A stretch of DNA of 64,000 bases, from the NCBI GenBank assembly GCA_047495785.1, contig JBLDXI010000001.1, forward strand, positions 930,001-994,000, given 5' to 3'. Positions 45,655 through 58,300 of this stretch are shown here, piece after piece. The position numbers and the translations under genes are program-made. Every line of letters starts with the position of its first letter. The first letter of the stretch is position 1. The stretch is from Lepidodermella squamata. Its lineage: Eukaryota > Gastrotricha. The notes beneath the pieces are model-generated. The model had not been told where the DNA came from. It saw nothing but the letters and a program-made list of their open reading frames with translations, and made no database searches.

Positions 45655-46554
45655 TACCAGTTAAATAATCGGAAACTAAATATTATAAATGGTAACATTG
45701 AAATGCTCACAACACCAATGGAATTATGTACAGCTACACTTCCCCGTAAAATCAACAAATAATTTTTCAACAGCAGAAACTCCGAGTAGAGGTATTCAAC
45801 TAGAATCATCGATGTCTGACAGTAATTCTGGCTTTAAAACAAACAACTCAGTTTAACACAAACGACACGCTTGACGTTACTCACTATCACAGTTCCACGC
45901 TCCAGGGAAAACGTTGGGACTGAGCTGCAGTTTTGAAAAATTTCTAGGTAGATTCTCAATCACTGAGCGCACAAAGGTAACTTTTTACGATTCCTTTGCA
46001 CAAAATGCAGCGTCAAGTAGTGTAAACGTGAAAAGTTTATCGCGCATAAGATAAAAAATGCTGCAAAACTCAGCTTTGCGAAAAACGAGGACGAGCTTAC
46101 CCACCACGTTTCACATAATAGCGCCACAAGGTCATTTGGTTTTCATTGATAATTTGTAAGATATTGTACTAATTATCTTAAAACAAACAAATATAGACAT
46201 AAACGGTGGCATATTTTATTAAACGAAAAATAGAGGGCAGCTAAATCAAAACGCGGGAAGTGCGAAGTGCGAAACTTTCAACTGCTCAAAGCCGGGCGCC
46301 GGGCGGACAATCCGCGTCTTTCCGCTCCCCTGTCTGATGCCACGTTCCTATGTGCCTTTTTCAGATATTCAGAAAGTTCTGTGTCCGTTTACTCCTTGTT
46401 CTCTTCAAGTTCAGTTCAAAGTCCATAGTTCATAAATAGCAGATCCGCCTGGTATCAGGTGCCTTTCGAAAGGACTTGACTAATTATAGATCAAACCTGA
46501 CAATAAATAATTGTTTCGTTTATCACCCTATTATAGATTTAGCATATCAGCAAA
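45655..46554. other. Divergent promoter region, DDO / EPT1
   Basis: These 900 bp separate the minus-strand array from the plus-strand phosphotransferase gene and should hold promoters for both directions. No further feature is supported. Confidence 0.5.
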
Positions 46555-47754
46555 ATGGTTTATGTTTACCCTTTCCTGTCGAAAGAAGTCCTGGATGGCT
46601 TTAAATACAAATACAAATATAGCTCCAAGGACACGAGTCCTTTTTCAAACTATGTCATGCATCCGTTTTGGGATCGTTTGGTTTTGCTGTGTCCTAAATG
46701 GGTCGCTCCAAACTTGCTAACGTTCCTTGGATTTCTCTCTCTAACTGCACAAATTACAGCTCTAGCTTTCTTTGATCCGAATTTCAATGGCACCGAAAAT
46801 CGTTCTATTCCCGGATGGGTTTGGCTCATGTCGGCAATTGCTGTTTTTGTTGCTCATCAACTTGATGGCATTGACGGGAAACAAGCCCGTCGAACTGGCG
46901 CCAGTGGGCCTCTCGGCGAGTTGTTTGATCACGGTGTTGATAGCTTGTCTACTTTCTTCCTTCCTTGTGGTTTATTCTCACTCTTCGGCCACGGAGCTGT
47001 CGGACAGCCTCCGATCATTTTCCTGTTCGGTCTCTACACTATTCAGCTGCCATTTGTAATTGCCCAGTGGGAGAAATATCTTACTGGAATTCTGTACCTC
47101 CCGTGGTCATACGACATTGGCATGGCTGGCGTTGCAGCTACTTATTTCTTTACGTGGTACGGCGGCGGAGCGGAACTCTGGACATCAACACCGATTGCAG
47201 GTTATAAGATGTCAACGGTTCTCGTTGCTGCTTGTTTCTTCTCACTGGTTTTTTCGACTGTGGTGACAATTAAAAACATTTACGACTCGTACGCTAATAA
47301 AACTGGTCGCATGATTAATAGCTTTTACGAAGCCACCCTTCCCATGTTTTCGCCAACCGTGCTGATGGTCGCTGTTGTCGCGTGGGCAATTTATTCGCCG
47401 GGAAGCGTTTTGGAAAAGCATGAGCGATGGGTCTTGACGTTGCAAGGATTTATTTTCTCAAACATTGCTACTCGCTTAATCGTCAGCCATATGTCTCTCA
47501 CCCGTAATCAGCCGGTCAATGCATTTGTTGCGCTGCTTGTAACTGGTCTTGGGGTGCTCGCTGGCGGTGTTTATACCCTCGGAGCCAAACATGCTCTCGT
47601 CTTGGCTTTCGAATATTACTTTTTGATTGGATTCACGGTGTTTGTTGTTGTAGGCCACCTGTATTACGGCTTCTGCGTTGTCAACCAAATGGCTGATCAT
47701 CTGGGTATTTTTGTGTTCAAAATCAAGCCTAAAACTGCGGAGGCTAAGAAGTAG
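46555..47754 (+). CDS. EPT1: Ethanolaminephosphotransferase (CDP-alcohol phosphatidyltransferase), intronless
   Basis: A single exon of 399 codons. The enzyme transfers phosphoethanolamine from CDP-ethanolamine to diacylglycerol in the last step of the Kennedy pathway, in ER/Golgi membranes. The CDP-alcohol motif DGxxARxxxxxxxxGxxxDxxxD is complete in LDGIDGKQARRTGASGPLGE and the following FDHGVDS. About eight to ten hydrophobic segments follow. FKYKYKYSSKDTSPFSNYVM and WEKYLTGILYLPWSYD match the SELENOI/EPT1 branch more than choline phosphotransferases. Unlike vertebrate SELENOI there is no C-terminal UGA/selenocysteine extension; the protein ends KPKTAEAKK at a TAG. Lack of introns is unusual among its neighbours. 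AATAAA lies about 60 bp after the stop. Confidence 0.93.
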   Translation: MVYVYPFLSKEVLDGFKYKYKYSSKDTSPFSNYVMHPFWDRLVLLCPKWVAPNLLTFLGFLSLTAQITALAFFDPNFNGTENRSIPGWVWLMSAIAVFVAHQLDGIDGKQARRTGASGPLGELFDHGVDSLSTFFLPCGLFSLFGHGAVGQPPIIFLFGLYTIQLPFVIAQWEKYLTGILYLPWSYDIGMAGVAATYFFTWYGGGAELWTSTPIAGYKMSTVLVAACFFSLVFSTVVTIKNIYDSYANKTGRMINSFYEATLPMFSPTVLMVAVVAWAIYSPGSVLEKHERWVLTLQGFIFSNIATRLIVSHMSLTRNQPVNAFVALLVTGLGVLAGGVYTLGAKHALVLAFEYYFLIGFTVFVVVGHLYYGFCVVNQMADHLGIFVFKIKPKTAEAKK

Positions 47755-47815
47755 ATCGATAATAGCAGATATCAAGTATTACATTTGTAGTGTATTGCTG
47801 TTAAATAATAAGCGT

Positions 47816-47821
47816 AATAAA
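47816..47821 (+). terminator. Polyadenylation signal of the EPT1 gene
   Basis: AATAAA 62 bp past the stop codon, in an AT-rich stretch, on the coding strand. Confidence 0.6.
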
Positions 47822-48271
47822 AATAATGCATCGAAACAGCATTTGATCTAACATGGTCTGTAATAGTTTTATCAAAGTCGTGCGTCTTCAAATGAATGAT
47901 CAAAACTGATATCAGCGTTTGTACCACTTCTCTATATACGTTTTATTAACCATTATTTTGGCTATTGTAAACTTGAGATATTGTTGCTTTCTAGCGCTGA
48001 ATTGACAGCTGTCGCCGGTCTTTGAATTGAAACCAAGTGAAAAATCCGATATCTTTGGATTTAAAAATGGATGCCAAACACCCGCTAGCCCGATTATATT
48101 TTGAGTCGTTTAACTGATATTAACATTTGCCATACTGTGTCTTGTGTCTTTATGCACTAGCCTATCTTTTCATTACTCTGTTTTTGTGTGATCGTCATGA
48201 TTTGTCCATTGTCAAATGAACCGGTATGTGATGTTTACTTTGTTTTTTTGTCATTTTAGAAGTTACAAATA

Positions 48272-50426
48272 ATGAAGGCTAAGAAAGCCCCTCAAAAGCT
48301 GCGGTCGCCGGCTGATACTGCAGCGGCCCTGGCTGAAACCAGTCGATCAAGCTACGTCAATGAGTCATCTTCCTCTTCATCTGCATCATCTCCGTCTCCA
48401 TCAGGGGCAACTTCGTCATTAATTGGCGACACAAGTGACAGTCGTGATCTGTCCCCTGTTCGATCTGTGCTCAAGCTGGAGAATTCTGCTCAAATTAATC
48501 GAGTCAGGCTGCGAAATATGCTCAAATTACCGAAAGTTTTAAGGTGGATGTGTTGCGAATGGTTTTTGTCCAACTTGGACGAAGCTAGTTTCCGCTTTGA
48601 AAACGAATTCGAGCGACTGTTATCAGAGCATTTTCCCTTACTTGGGACGAGAAATCTACGTCGCATGGAATGGGTGAGAATTCGTCGTATGTTGGGAAAA
48701 CCACGCCGTTGCTCACGGGCGTTTCTTGACGAAGAGCGACGTCAGTTGTCTGATAAACGTCGCCGGATTAGGTCGATTCAGCAGCGCAAAAACGCTGAAT
48801 TCGTTCCTGATGATTTAACCCATTTACCTGACCGCCTCCCACTACCATTAACCATTGGAACTCGGGTAATATCTATAGACTTCGGACCTAATGGAGTCAC
48901 CCTGGTTTCAGGCAGCCTGCAGGGTATTGATTCAATGCATTCTCAATTACGAGTTTTACTGGACAAACCAGTTTTATCCGCGGCTGGTTCGAGTAATTCA
49001 ACTGAAGGCAGTTTGATTTTGAAGTCATTCATGGACTGTGACGTTTCTTCATTTGGCGTCCATAACACGATTCCGACGAGTGGGTTGCTTCAAAAAACCC
49101 GAGTCAGGTCATGGCTTTTCCCTCAATCGCCTGCTTCAGGTGGCACACCCGGCGGGGCTGGCCAGCCCTCGTCGAGTTTTGCGGCAGCAATGGCTGCTTA
49201 TCAACAGCACCGTTACTCAGCAACGCCTCGAGGCGATTCTGCCCACGAGCCTGGTTCGGTGACCCCGAACCAAACCGGGTCGTCATCAGCCCAGGGCCAG
49301 TGCACGTCTGTTTGGGAATCCGGGTCTTCTAATATGCCGGCCCGGTTGTTAGCAACAATTGCTCGCCTGGCTCGAGTTCTAGCCGTTAAAAAGGAGCTAA
49401 TCGCCCGAGTTCGCGAACTCAGCATGCGAGCTGAACGTTTGAAGTCTTACGACCAAGCTTACCCTGATGAGCTGAAACAGAGCTTTTCCGGCCTGGTGAG
49501 TAATTTTCTAAGAATTGTCTGATATAATTGTTGTTTGCTACTTTGAGAAATGTCTAAGTGGCGCCATTTTGTCTAGGTTAGTCTGATAAGGAGAACTAGT
49601 TTTTTCGACACTGATAAGTTCAGACTTTGCGATAATAGCGTCACCTTAAACCTTCATCAGTCAATTTTAAAAGGGTCCACAAAATTTCTTGATAGATTAT
49701 TATCAGTATTTTCATATCAGTATTTTTGCTTTTCAGGCGCTGAGCTTAGACCAGCTAAACCGCGATTTGTCTTCCCACTTGGTCGAAATCCAAAGACTAG
49801 TCGGCTGCGGGTGTTCCCAGAACAATTCCGGCGGCCAGGGTAGTTTCTTGGTCGCAGCTTTTGGCGACCCGATCGCACAACATGGGCTACACGCGACTAA
49901 CGTGGCCGGCATTTGCAGTGGCAATGCTGGCACTGCCACCGCGGTACCTGGCGTTTGCGACGTGGCGAAAGATGTCTCAGATACCGGCGGTATGGACATG
50001 GTCCAACGGCTCAATAGCCAGACCGGCAGGAAGCAGGTCCACGACCGGAGGTCCCTTGATCTCATCACAAAGCTGACGTCTTTAATGGTCCAAATCCAGT
50101 TATTGGGCGATGACGATGGCGCCGCGGGTCTCGCTGCCCTAAACGCGAATGTCAATTCAAACGCAATAGCCGGGCTGGTCGGGGCTTTGACCAATAACTC
50201 GGGAAATAACTCAAATTCAAACGCTGCCGTTTTACAAGGGCTCGGTTCGAGTCACCAATTGGCGGCGTTGCAAAAATCGATCCAATCGATCAAAGATTCG
50301 CTTGATCCGTCGAATCAGCGCGCGTTTTTTGAAAACGTGGAGGTCCACCTTAACGTCATCAAAAGCGGCATACTTCAGGCCGGCAATCTCTTTATGTTTA
50401 CGCAGCAGAATGGCACAGCCAGTTGA
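48272..50426 (+). CDS. LIN9: LIN-9, subunit of the DREAM/MuvB complex
   Basis: Exons 48272-49495 and 49737-50426 give 637 residues across a 241-nt intron. LIN-9 is a nuclear scaffold of the DREAM and MMB complexes, which repress or activate cell-cycle genes. After a Ser-rich N-terminus, the conserved DIRP region appears: RNMLKLPKVLRWMCCEWFLS, then EWVRIRRMLGKPRRCS, RIRSIQQRK and the Tudor-like part LPLPLTIGTRV. A low-complexity segment and a predicted helix (ARLARVLAVKKELIARVREL) lead into a Gly/Asn-rich C-terminus in exon 2. It is longer than human LIN9 (542), mainly in low-complexity regions. An intron-like ATTTTAG sits just before the ATG, so a non-coding 5' exon is possible. AATAAA at 50510. 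Confidence 0.92.
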
Positions 50427-50509
50427 TTTTGTTCAAGTTTTGTTGCCCGTTATATAATACTTATTTCCACCTCATCATTTCGACGTGTATCAGTTTTTGT
50501 GAGGTCAAG

Positions 50510-50515
50510 AATAAA
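50510..50515 (+). terminator. Polyadenylation signal of LIN9
   Basis: AATAAA about 85 bp after the LIN9 stop codon, on the coding strand. Confidence 0.6.
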
Positions 50516-52363
50516 ATTCTAACCGCCATTATTGCATAGCAACACGTCTGTTATTCTGTCTACTAGTACTTGTGCTGCATTTATACGATAATTTCCTAGC
50601 AAAATGATTTTTTATCGCTTGTGTCTTTTCGTAATAAAATAAAATTGGTTTGATGTGGCGTTATTGATTTATGAAAGGGACACTTTTTATTGCTAGGTTC
50701 TGGTTTTCATCGATTCGCAATGTTTACATCTGATTTTATTGCTGGCAGTGGCGAAGATTGTTTTGATCTACTCAAGTATATCTGAAGAGGTGTTTGCTTT
50801 CGTTAAATCGAATGTAGTTACGTTTCATGATCATTGAAAAAGTTACACGGGAAGCTCGAGCAGGAGAAGAATCGGATGAAGCGCAGGTATATTTTATTGC
50901 TTTATTTCTCGAATATAAAATGAAAGATGTTAGCAAAACAATATACAAGCCCACGCGAGCGCAAAATCATCTGCTGCTCTCGTTATTATATCAATTGCCA
51001 TGTTGCTACAGCAGACGCTTCGCGCGCTTGCCTTCGAACACGTGGTTATGTTCAGACGAAACATCTAGAAATGGTTTTATTGCAGCGTACTATATTGCTC
51101 GCAGATATATGATTCATGCGAGAAGAATAATATCCACAATGCTTTCATCACTCTCGACCCTTCTATCAATCCACGGAGCAGATTTACGACTCAAACCTTG
51201 CAGATAACCATCAAATGATTATGTGTGGCCCAGAAATAAAGCAACACTTTTTATTCATTTTTATTTCGAGGCCTGTTCCGTTGAATTTCGTGAATGAAAT
51301 TCGTTATTTGAGAAATCACGTCTACCGAATAAATCTGCCTTAATGTTTCGTTTTTTAAATTCCTCGCCTAATTTTATCGACATTGAATCATTTTTTATTG
51401 AGAAGGCTCATGGCTTGTTACTTTTTGTGGAGAAAGGTAAAGTTATATTTTTTCCAAAAGTGATTTTCGGCATTTATTACCTAATTGCGATAAATTGCAT
51501 GACTCATCACAAGATGGCCTCATGTGTTTGTTGAACTCAGCGGTGCTACTTCCGTGCGAAGAAAGCATGAACGGGCGCGCCTATTTGATATCGCAGGACT
51601 GGTTGCTTATTGTTTTATTCGCAGAACTCAACATCGCTACCTACTTGTTCGGCGTTGCAGCAGTAGGTGTGTATAGGGCGCTTCGATGTGCGGAGATGAA
51701 ACAACTGAAAGCGGCGAAAAATAACCCGTGTTTCTCCGGCCGCCATCCCCCGCTACTTGGCAACGTTTTTTAGCCGATCGACTTGCTGCTGCTGTTGCTA
51801 CATCGACGCATGAAAGCGCAAATCAACATTCCCCGTCGAGAAACGGCCGCAGAAACGTGAAGCATCGGCGATAGTAAAAGGAGGCGCCGATTGCTATCTA
51901 CAACTGTAGTGATGCGAAAGCGCGCATAAGGCATTCGCCCCATTTGACACGCCGATACATTACTGTGGCGAGCAGCCATATAAAACAGGGCTGTGGGTTA
52001 TATTCACCAAGCAGGCATGTTTAATAGTTTTTCTCATTTACAGCACTTGTAACTCACCGTTTCGCATCACGTACACCTGGTAGCATCATGTCAGGCTGGA
52101 GTTATCGATAGCCCATTTCGCAAGCATCCATAATACCAATCCGCAATATATCAAGCAATAACAGCATGAAGGCTAGCCTCATCTTCATGCATGTTTCGTG
52201 TTGCATATATTATGCCTGTCAACAAAACAACCTGAAATAGTTTTTTGTTATCCATATTTGTTTCTGCTTGATTGCATCGTACCAGTTTAGGTCAAGATTG
52301 GTTGAATAGGTCATTTTTTGTTGAATATCATAGGGCTGCTGGCGGCGTTTTAATTATTGAAAA
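50516..52363. other. Intergenic region upstream of the twitchin-like gene
   Basis: About 1.8 kb without a supported gene. A few open frames (50827-51207, 51495-51773) lack homology, splice context or coherent composition. The region probably carries promoter DNA for the muscle gene. Confidence 0.45.
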
Positions 52364-55300
52364 ATGTCCGCTACGCCGCCTAAAATCTTGAAAAAGCCCA
52401 CTATAAAGCCAGAGCTTGGAGGCAAACGTATTTTATTCACTGCTTCGGTAAATTTGACATTTAAAAGCTGTGAAATTGCGAACTTTTCCGTACTTTTTTC
52501 AAGGTGGAATGTACCCCTGAGCCCAGCGTTCAGTGGTTCAAAAATAACGCGCCCATCACTGCGTCCGCCAAGTACACTATCGAGGTCAACAAAGCGAAGG
52601 CACCCAAGTAATAATAATAATGTAATTGATTAAGGCGGACGATACATTGTTACATTATTGATAGTTACGAGTTGATACTGCGGGTCAATGACGTGAAGAA
52701 GGACGATGCAGGCGAGTACCGCGTGGTGGCGAAGACGGACGCTGGCGAGGCTCGCGAGACGATGAATCTGAACTTTTGTAAGTTGTGTTTACAAGCCACC
52801 TTAACACAAGTGGTTGTGTGTGTAACAATTTCGAGTCAGTAGTCGCTACATGTGTAATATACGTCAAACCCATTGATAGGATGACCGGATATCTCATTAT
52901 TAAACGCTTTATTTCCTTTCATTATTGAAAAGGCGCGCAAACACTCGACGCGTTTGGCCATCACGCTTCATAGCTGCAACCACCTTAAACAGGGGGCTAT
53001 CACGATCTTTTATTGTTATGAGATGGTCCGGGCACCGTGATGACACCATTTCTGTGCCAACCGCTGTGTGCGTTCGGGCAATATTAATGATGGTAAATAT
53101 AATTTATTATTATTGTGTCCCATGCGCTGGTTAGCGGTGAAAAACAAGAAGAGGGTTTTGCTTTTTGAGTCATCTCGATCGACGAGCCAGAATCTTTTGT
53201 TCGCAATTTGTAGGGTGTGTAGATCGCGGCGCACGGCTCTTGACTCGCGGACCGGGACGTGTCTCGCGTGCTACCGTGTTTACCAACCTCGGCTTGGCTT
53301 TTTTCCTTGGCGCTATTATTATTTTTTCGGGCGGCGCGCGCGCGCGCACAACTCGCCCTATTAAGGCGGCGGCGCATGCGGCAGGTAAAGACGCGCCGGT
53401 TACAATGTGCACAGCGTATATCTATGTTGTTTGACAACTGAGTGGTAACTCAAATCGCTGAGCCATCGCCGCTGACTCGTATCTATCTACTACATTACCG
53501 GTCGCTCTCCGAGAGACACGATCATCGACGCTGCTTTATTCATCCTATAGAAAACAACGTTTCTTCATAGCAATATTATTATACACCTATAGCTACATAA
53601 ATTCTTTAATACGTTTTTCTTGCGTTTGAAAAAACAACGTCTTATTGTCAAGCATATTAAGGTCGTACTATTAAGATAAAAACGACCTGAAGCTAGAGCC
53701 AAATACGCTACATAAATAAAACTCTCTCGATGGCTTCGCATCAACCTGGCGGCAATAACAGCCAACAGCCATCACCGTTCGGCTGTTCGGGACTCTCGCG
53801 GCGCCGGCACAACAAGATCATTCCGATAAATGATAGCCAGATGCAAATGCTGCGCGAGACCCTTGAAGAGTCCGATGCGATGTACGAAAGCGAGGAATTG
53901 CGAAGTGAAGAAGTCGCGGCGATGACGCAACGCCGGCGATCGCGATCAGCCTCCTCCTCGTCGCAGCAACTTATCAGTGGATGGATGTGCATCGAACCGC
54001 CCACCTTGACTAACCCCTTCTCATGCATTCCACTTCATCACCAAGGTCCGAATTTTTTATTCAAAAATTTATTGAAGATAGAAATTATTTAGGGAACATT
54101 TTCCAATTCTTAAATTTAAACCTAACTTGTTACGCTTGATTGGCATTGAATAAATGTAGCTACTTAAATTACTGAATCTTCCCATCACTTTTCCTGGATT
54201 TTCCCCATTACTTTTTCCCCAGGGGTTGCAAGACTTTTGTATCAATAATGCAATCATTGTTATTATTTTTTCTCTGTTTACCTTTTTTCGACTTGAGTAT
54301 GCTGCGGCTGTATTAGGAAAAAGGAAAGCTTTACAGCCATAAATGCGACGCGCTCATTGAGGTGAAATACGATATCACTCTGGTTGCGTAAAAAATGCGA
54401 CCTTGTTTCCTACATGGCCTGATCGATGAATCATAATAACCCATGGCATTCTATTTATAATCAAACAAGTTTTTGAAACAAAAAGATAAAACGGGAACTT
54501 GGAATTTTTCTACAATTTCCTTAAAATCTGATGTAATTGAATTTAATTCTCTTTCTTGTTTTCATTCAACAGCAACTCAGTCAAAGTAAGTTTGAATTTT
54601 GCTTCACTAAAATTCATCGATTTATTCGAAATATTCAGGGACGGAATCGCACCGAATTTCACGAAACCACCAGCCATCAAACAGAAAGGTGGAAGCGTTG
54701 TTGTTTTGAGCTGCCAGGTCGCGGCTAAACCCGCACCGACTGTTACCTGGTTCAAAGAAACCGAGCAGATCAAAATCGACAACAGTGAGATTTTTCAACC
54801 TTAAATTCTAGATAATTATTTAATTTTATTTTAGAGCGCTACGTTGCCGAATGCACCCCTGTGCAATTTGAGCAGAATAATTACACGATATCGCTGACCA
54901 TCAACGATGTAACGGATAAAGATGCCGCGGCGTATAAAGCCGTCGCTAAGAACGACAGCGGCGAATCCGCGGCCGCGTTCAACATCCGGCAGAGCGAGAA
55001 GAAGGCCTCAACCGGCCAAGCGGAACTGCGACCCAACTTCGTCGCGCAGCCTAAAATTCGTCAATCAGCCGAGGGCGTGACTTTCGAATGCATTTTCTCA
55101 AGCGAAGACACGCAAATCGACGTCACTTGGATGCATAACGGCGCCGTGTGTGCGACCGGTGCCGACGGCAAGTACCTGACCAGTGTCCAGCCGGTTGTTG
55201 GCGAGCAGAAATTCCGCTACACGGCCTCGCTGATGGTCAGACGCGTTGTCATAGCTGATGGCGGCGAGTACAAATGTATCGCGAAAAATTCGCATGGCGA

Positions 55301-58300
55301 AAATTTGGCGAACATCAACCTCAACATTGATAGTAAGAATCCTCGCTTTCGGTCCGCCTTAAATATTGTTTTCAATTTTTCTCTAGAATCTGATGGCCAA
55401 GCTCCATCTTTTGTCGAAAAGCCGATTATTCGTTACGTTGGTCGGGACATTATTGTCGTGTCTGTTATTAAGGCATCACCGAATCCGGAGGTCTCCTGGC
55501 AGCGAACTGTTCCAGCGCCGGCTGTTCCTGTCTACCAAAACGCGACCAAGTACACGATTTCTCGTGAAACCATTCAGGAGGGCGTTTTCAAAGTTTCCCT
55601 CGTCATCAAAGTATTTTGTTTGCCTTCGAATTTTCGCACTTATGAAATCTGTGATTTTTAGAATTTTGCGGTTGGCGATAATGGAACTTACTCCGTTACG
55701 GTCAAAAACCCATTGGGTGAAGCTATCGGGAATGCTGAGGTCACATTCAGTAAGTATAACTCTTATCTGTTTCACATGGATTGGGCTCTTCGAAGTTTCA
55801 ATCCGAAATCGAGTTTAATCTAGAAATTGATCCTAATTTTAGCTTTGACCGCTAACCAATTTCAACCATTTCGGTTTTGGCTCTGGAGCCAATTCCAAGT
55901 TGAATACTTCTCAATGTAATTCGCTTTGTGCTCCAAAGGATTCATTTATCAAAAATTGAGCTACATAAGCCAAGCATATTATAAATCGTGTCGCCAATTG
56001 CCGAGCGATTTTTACCAAATTTATCAAAGAAATTTTGGGATTTTGAATCGTAAATTTCTGAAAGTCTGAAATATTAAGCAGCGACGATATTTGTAAAATT
56101 TGCAAGTCAAATTGTTTGTTGACAGCTATTTTTGCCTTCAAATTTATTCTTATGCTAAACAAATATTACCAGTGAATATGCCGTATTTTTCCCAGGCTTC
56201 TAAAATTTTTGAAAAATTCGAAAATTAATTTTTGGCGAATCGTTCGTTTTTTATGTTTTTATTTTCGAACCGACTTCACCCCTCTACCCTAGGCTACTAT
56301 TGGAACAATTACGATATGGGGTATGAAGATGGCCGGTTACTATTTTTTGCTTGAAAGTCGATTGTTATATCGGAATTGTGACCTAGTTATAGATGCCAAA
56401 TGCGAATTGACCTGAATTCGTCAAATAAGTGCTTTATCAAATTTTTATTTATTTTATTCACTGATTTCCATGTGATTCTTTTCGCTTTCAGTTCAACACG
56501 AAAGCGAGACGGCGCCTCAGGTCGATAAGAACAGTTTTAAGAGCCGGCGATCGAGCAACGGCCAGGGCGTTGTTCTCGGTGTTGATTTCGACGCTTACCC
56601 GATGCCGAGCGTCAAGTGGCTGCGAAACAACCTAGAACTATGCAACAGCTCGGGCTACAGCTCGAGCAGCAAGTACGAATCGCACATCATCCGAGATAGT
56701 AAATCGTCAAAGTACCGCTCCGAGTTGTTCGTGCAGGTATATTACGCGCCCCTGAGTGCCTTTGTTACTTTTTACTACACTCATTTGTTAGTAGAAAGCT
56801 ATTACTTGATCAAAATGGCCCATCTTTGATTAGAGCCGATGTATTTTTTATACTTTTGTTATTGCTATAATAATATCACTAAGCGTTATAATATGTTTCA
56901 ATTTTTCCGTTTTGCCCAACCATCATGTAGAACTTCCAATCAGCCACCGATGCTGGCACTTACGAAGCGTTGTTTTCGAACGAGCTCGGCGAGGCGCGCC
57001 TCAAGTCCGAAGTTGCAGCCGATGGGTACGCACTGTTTTTTCGCTCAATTATTTATATTACGACGATACCTTCATTTCAATTGTTCGCTCTCGGCCGAAC
57101 ATATGTTTCGCGGCCAAAAAATTAGGTATATATTCTAACGGACGTGTTGCGGCGAAACCGGTATAACGGGCGCGGTTTTTTATATACAGAATACGCAGTG
57201 TATTAATTTGGCGTAGGTAGGCTAAATGCATTGTACGCGAGCGCGGCTTTTCTGTTTTCGTATAATTTTGGTGAAATTATCTCGAGAAAAATTATAATAA
57301 AGCCCCACGCGCTTTTTGCGTTGTAACCGCAACTTATAGGTATTGCACCGGGGCGATCCATTAAATTCCAGAATCGTACCCGTATTTGTATTATTCAATT
57401 TGTATAGCAGCGATACGCCTTGGCAAGTAATATGTTGCTACAAAAACGAACGCGCTCCCGGCGCATTAAGTGAAAAGTGATATAAGAGGCGCGGCAGGGC
57501 TCCGGGATCGGGTTTAAACCCGACTTTTTTTTAGCTACCTCTAACCACCATCGATCGCCATATTATTGTTATAAGATTGCTTTCTGAACAACAACGTTAC
57601 AAATACTGTGGTATCAGAAAGACGGCAAGAAATAACATGGTATTTTTTCTGCCGCGTGCCCACCGGTGTGTATTGATACGCGCCGCGAGTTCGTCGAGCG
57701 AGCGCGCCCGTGCCGCGCTCGCCTTTTTTGTGCACGGCTACTGAAACGTAACTGGTAAGTGAACACACAGCGCCGCGGAAAACGCGCGCTGAGAAGCGGG
57801 ACGGAAGCACAAAGAGATAAAAACCAATAATAATCGTGTATATAATATCGCAAAAGACAATAATATTTTTATATCACACACGAGTGTTGGTACTATTATT
57901 ATTGTTTTCGGAAAAGGCGCTCATTATAATTTGACCAAAATATATTATACTACCTCAATGGTAATATCCACCAATATAACAAGACAATCCGGTGGGTTAT
58001 TATATTGTTGTATGAAGATGGGAGCGCGATATCACGAGCGGGGCTAGTTCTATAGGTAAGAGTCGCACATTAGCCCATTGTAATGCGGCTAACTACTCCT
58101 ACAACGATACGGCCCTCTCTCTATATAGCTCGAAAAAAGAACGTGCTACTGAAAAACGCGCTGACTTGTGTCTCGTTTATACACATTATATCCGTCCATA
58201 GCAGGCCGTGTTATTACTGCAGACCATGATCGGCCGGTAGGTCGGGTAACTGTTGGGATGAGAAGCGAAATCACTGGATCGCGTTTCATTCACTACACCC

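Noticed and set aside
50827-51207. 126-codon frame downstream of LIN9
   Set aside because: No homology or coherent domain pattern, and no supporting signals around it.
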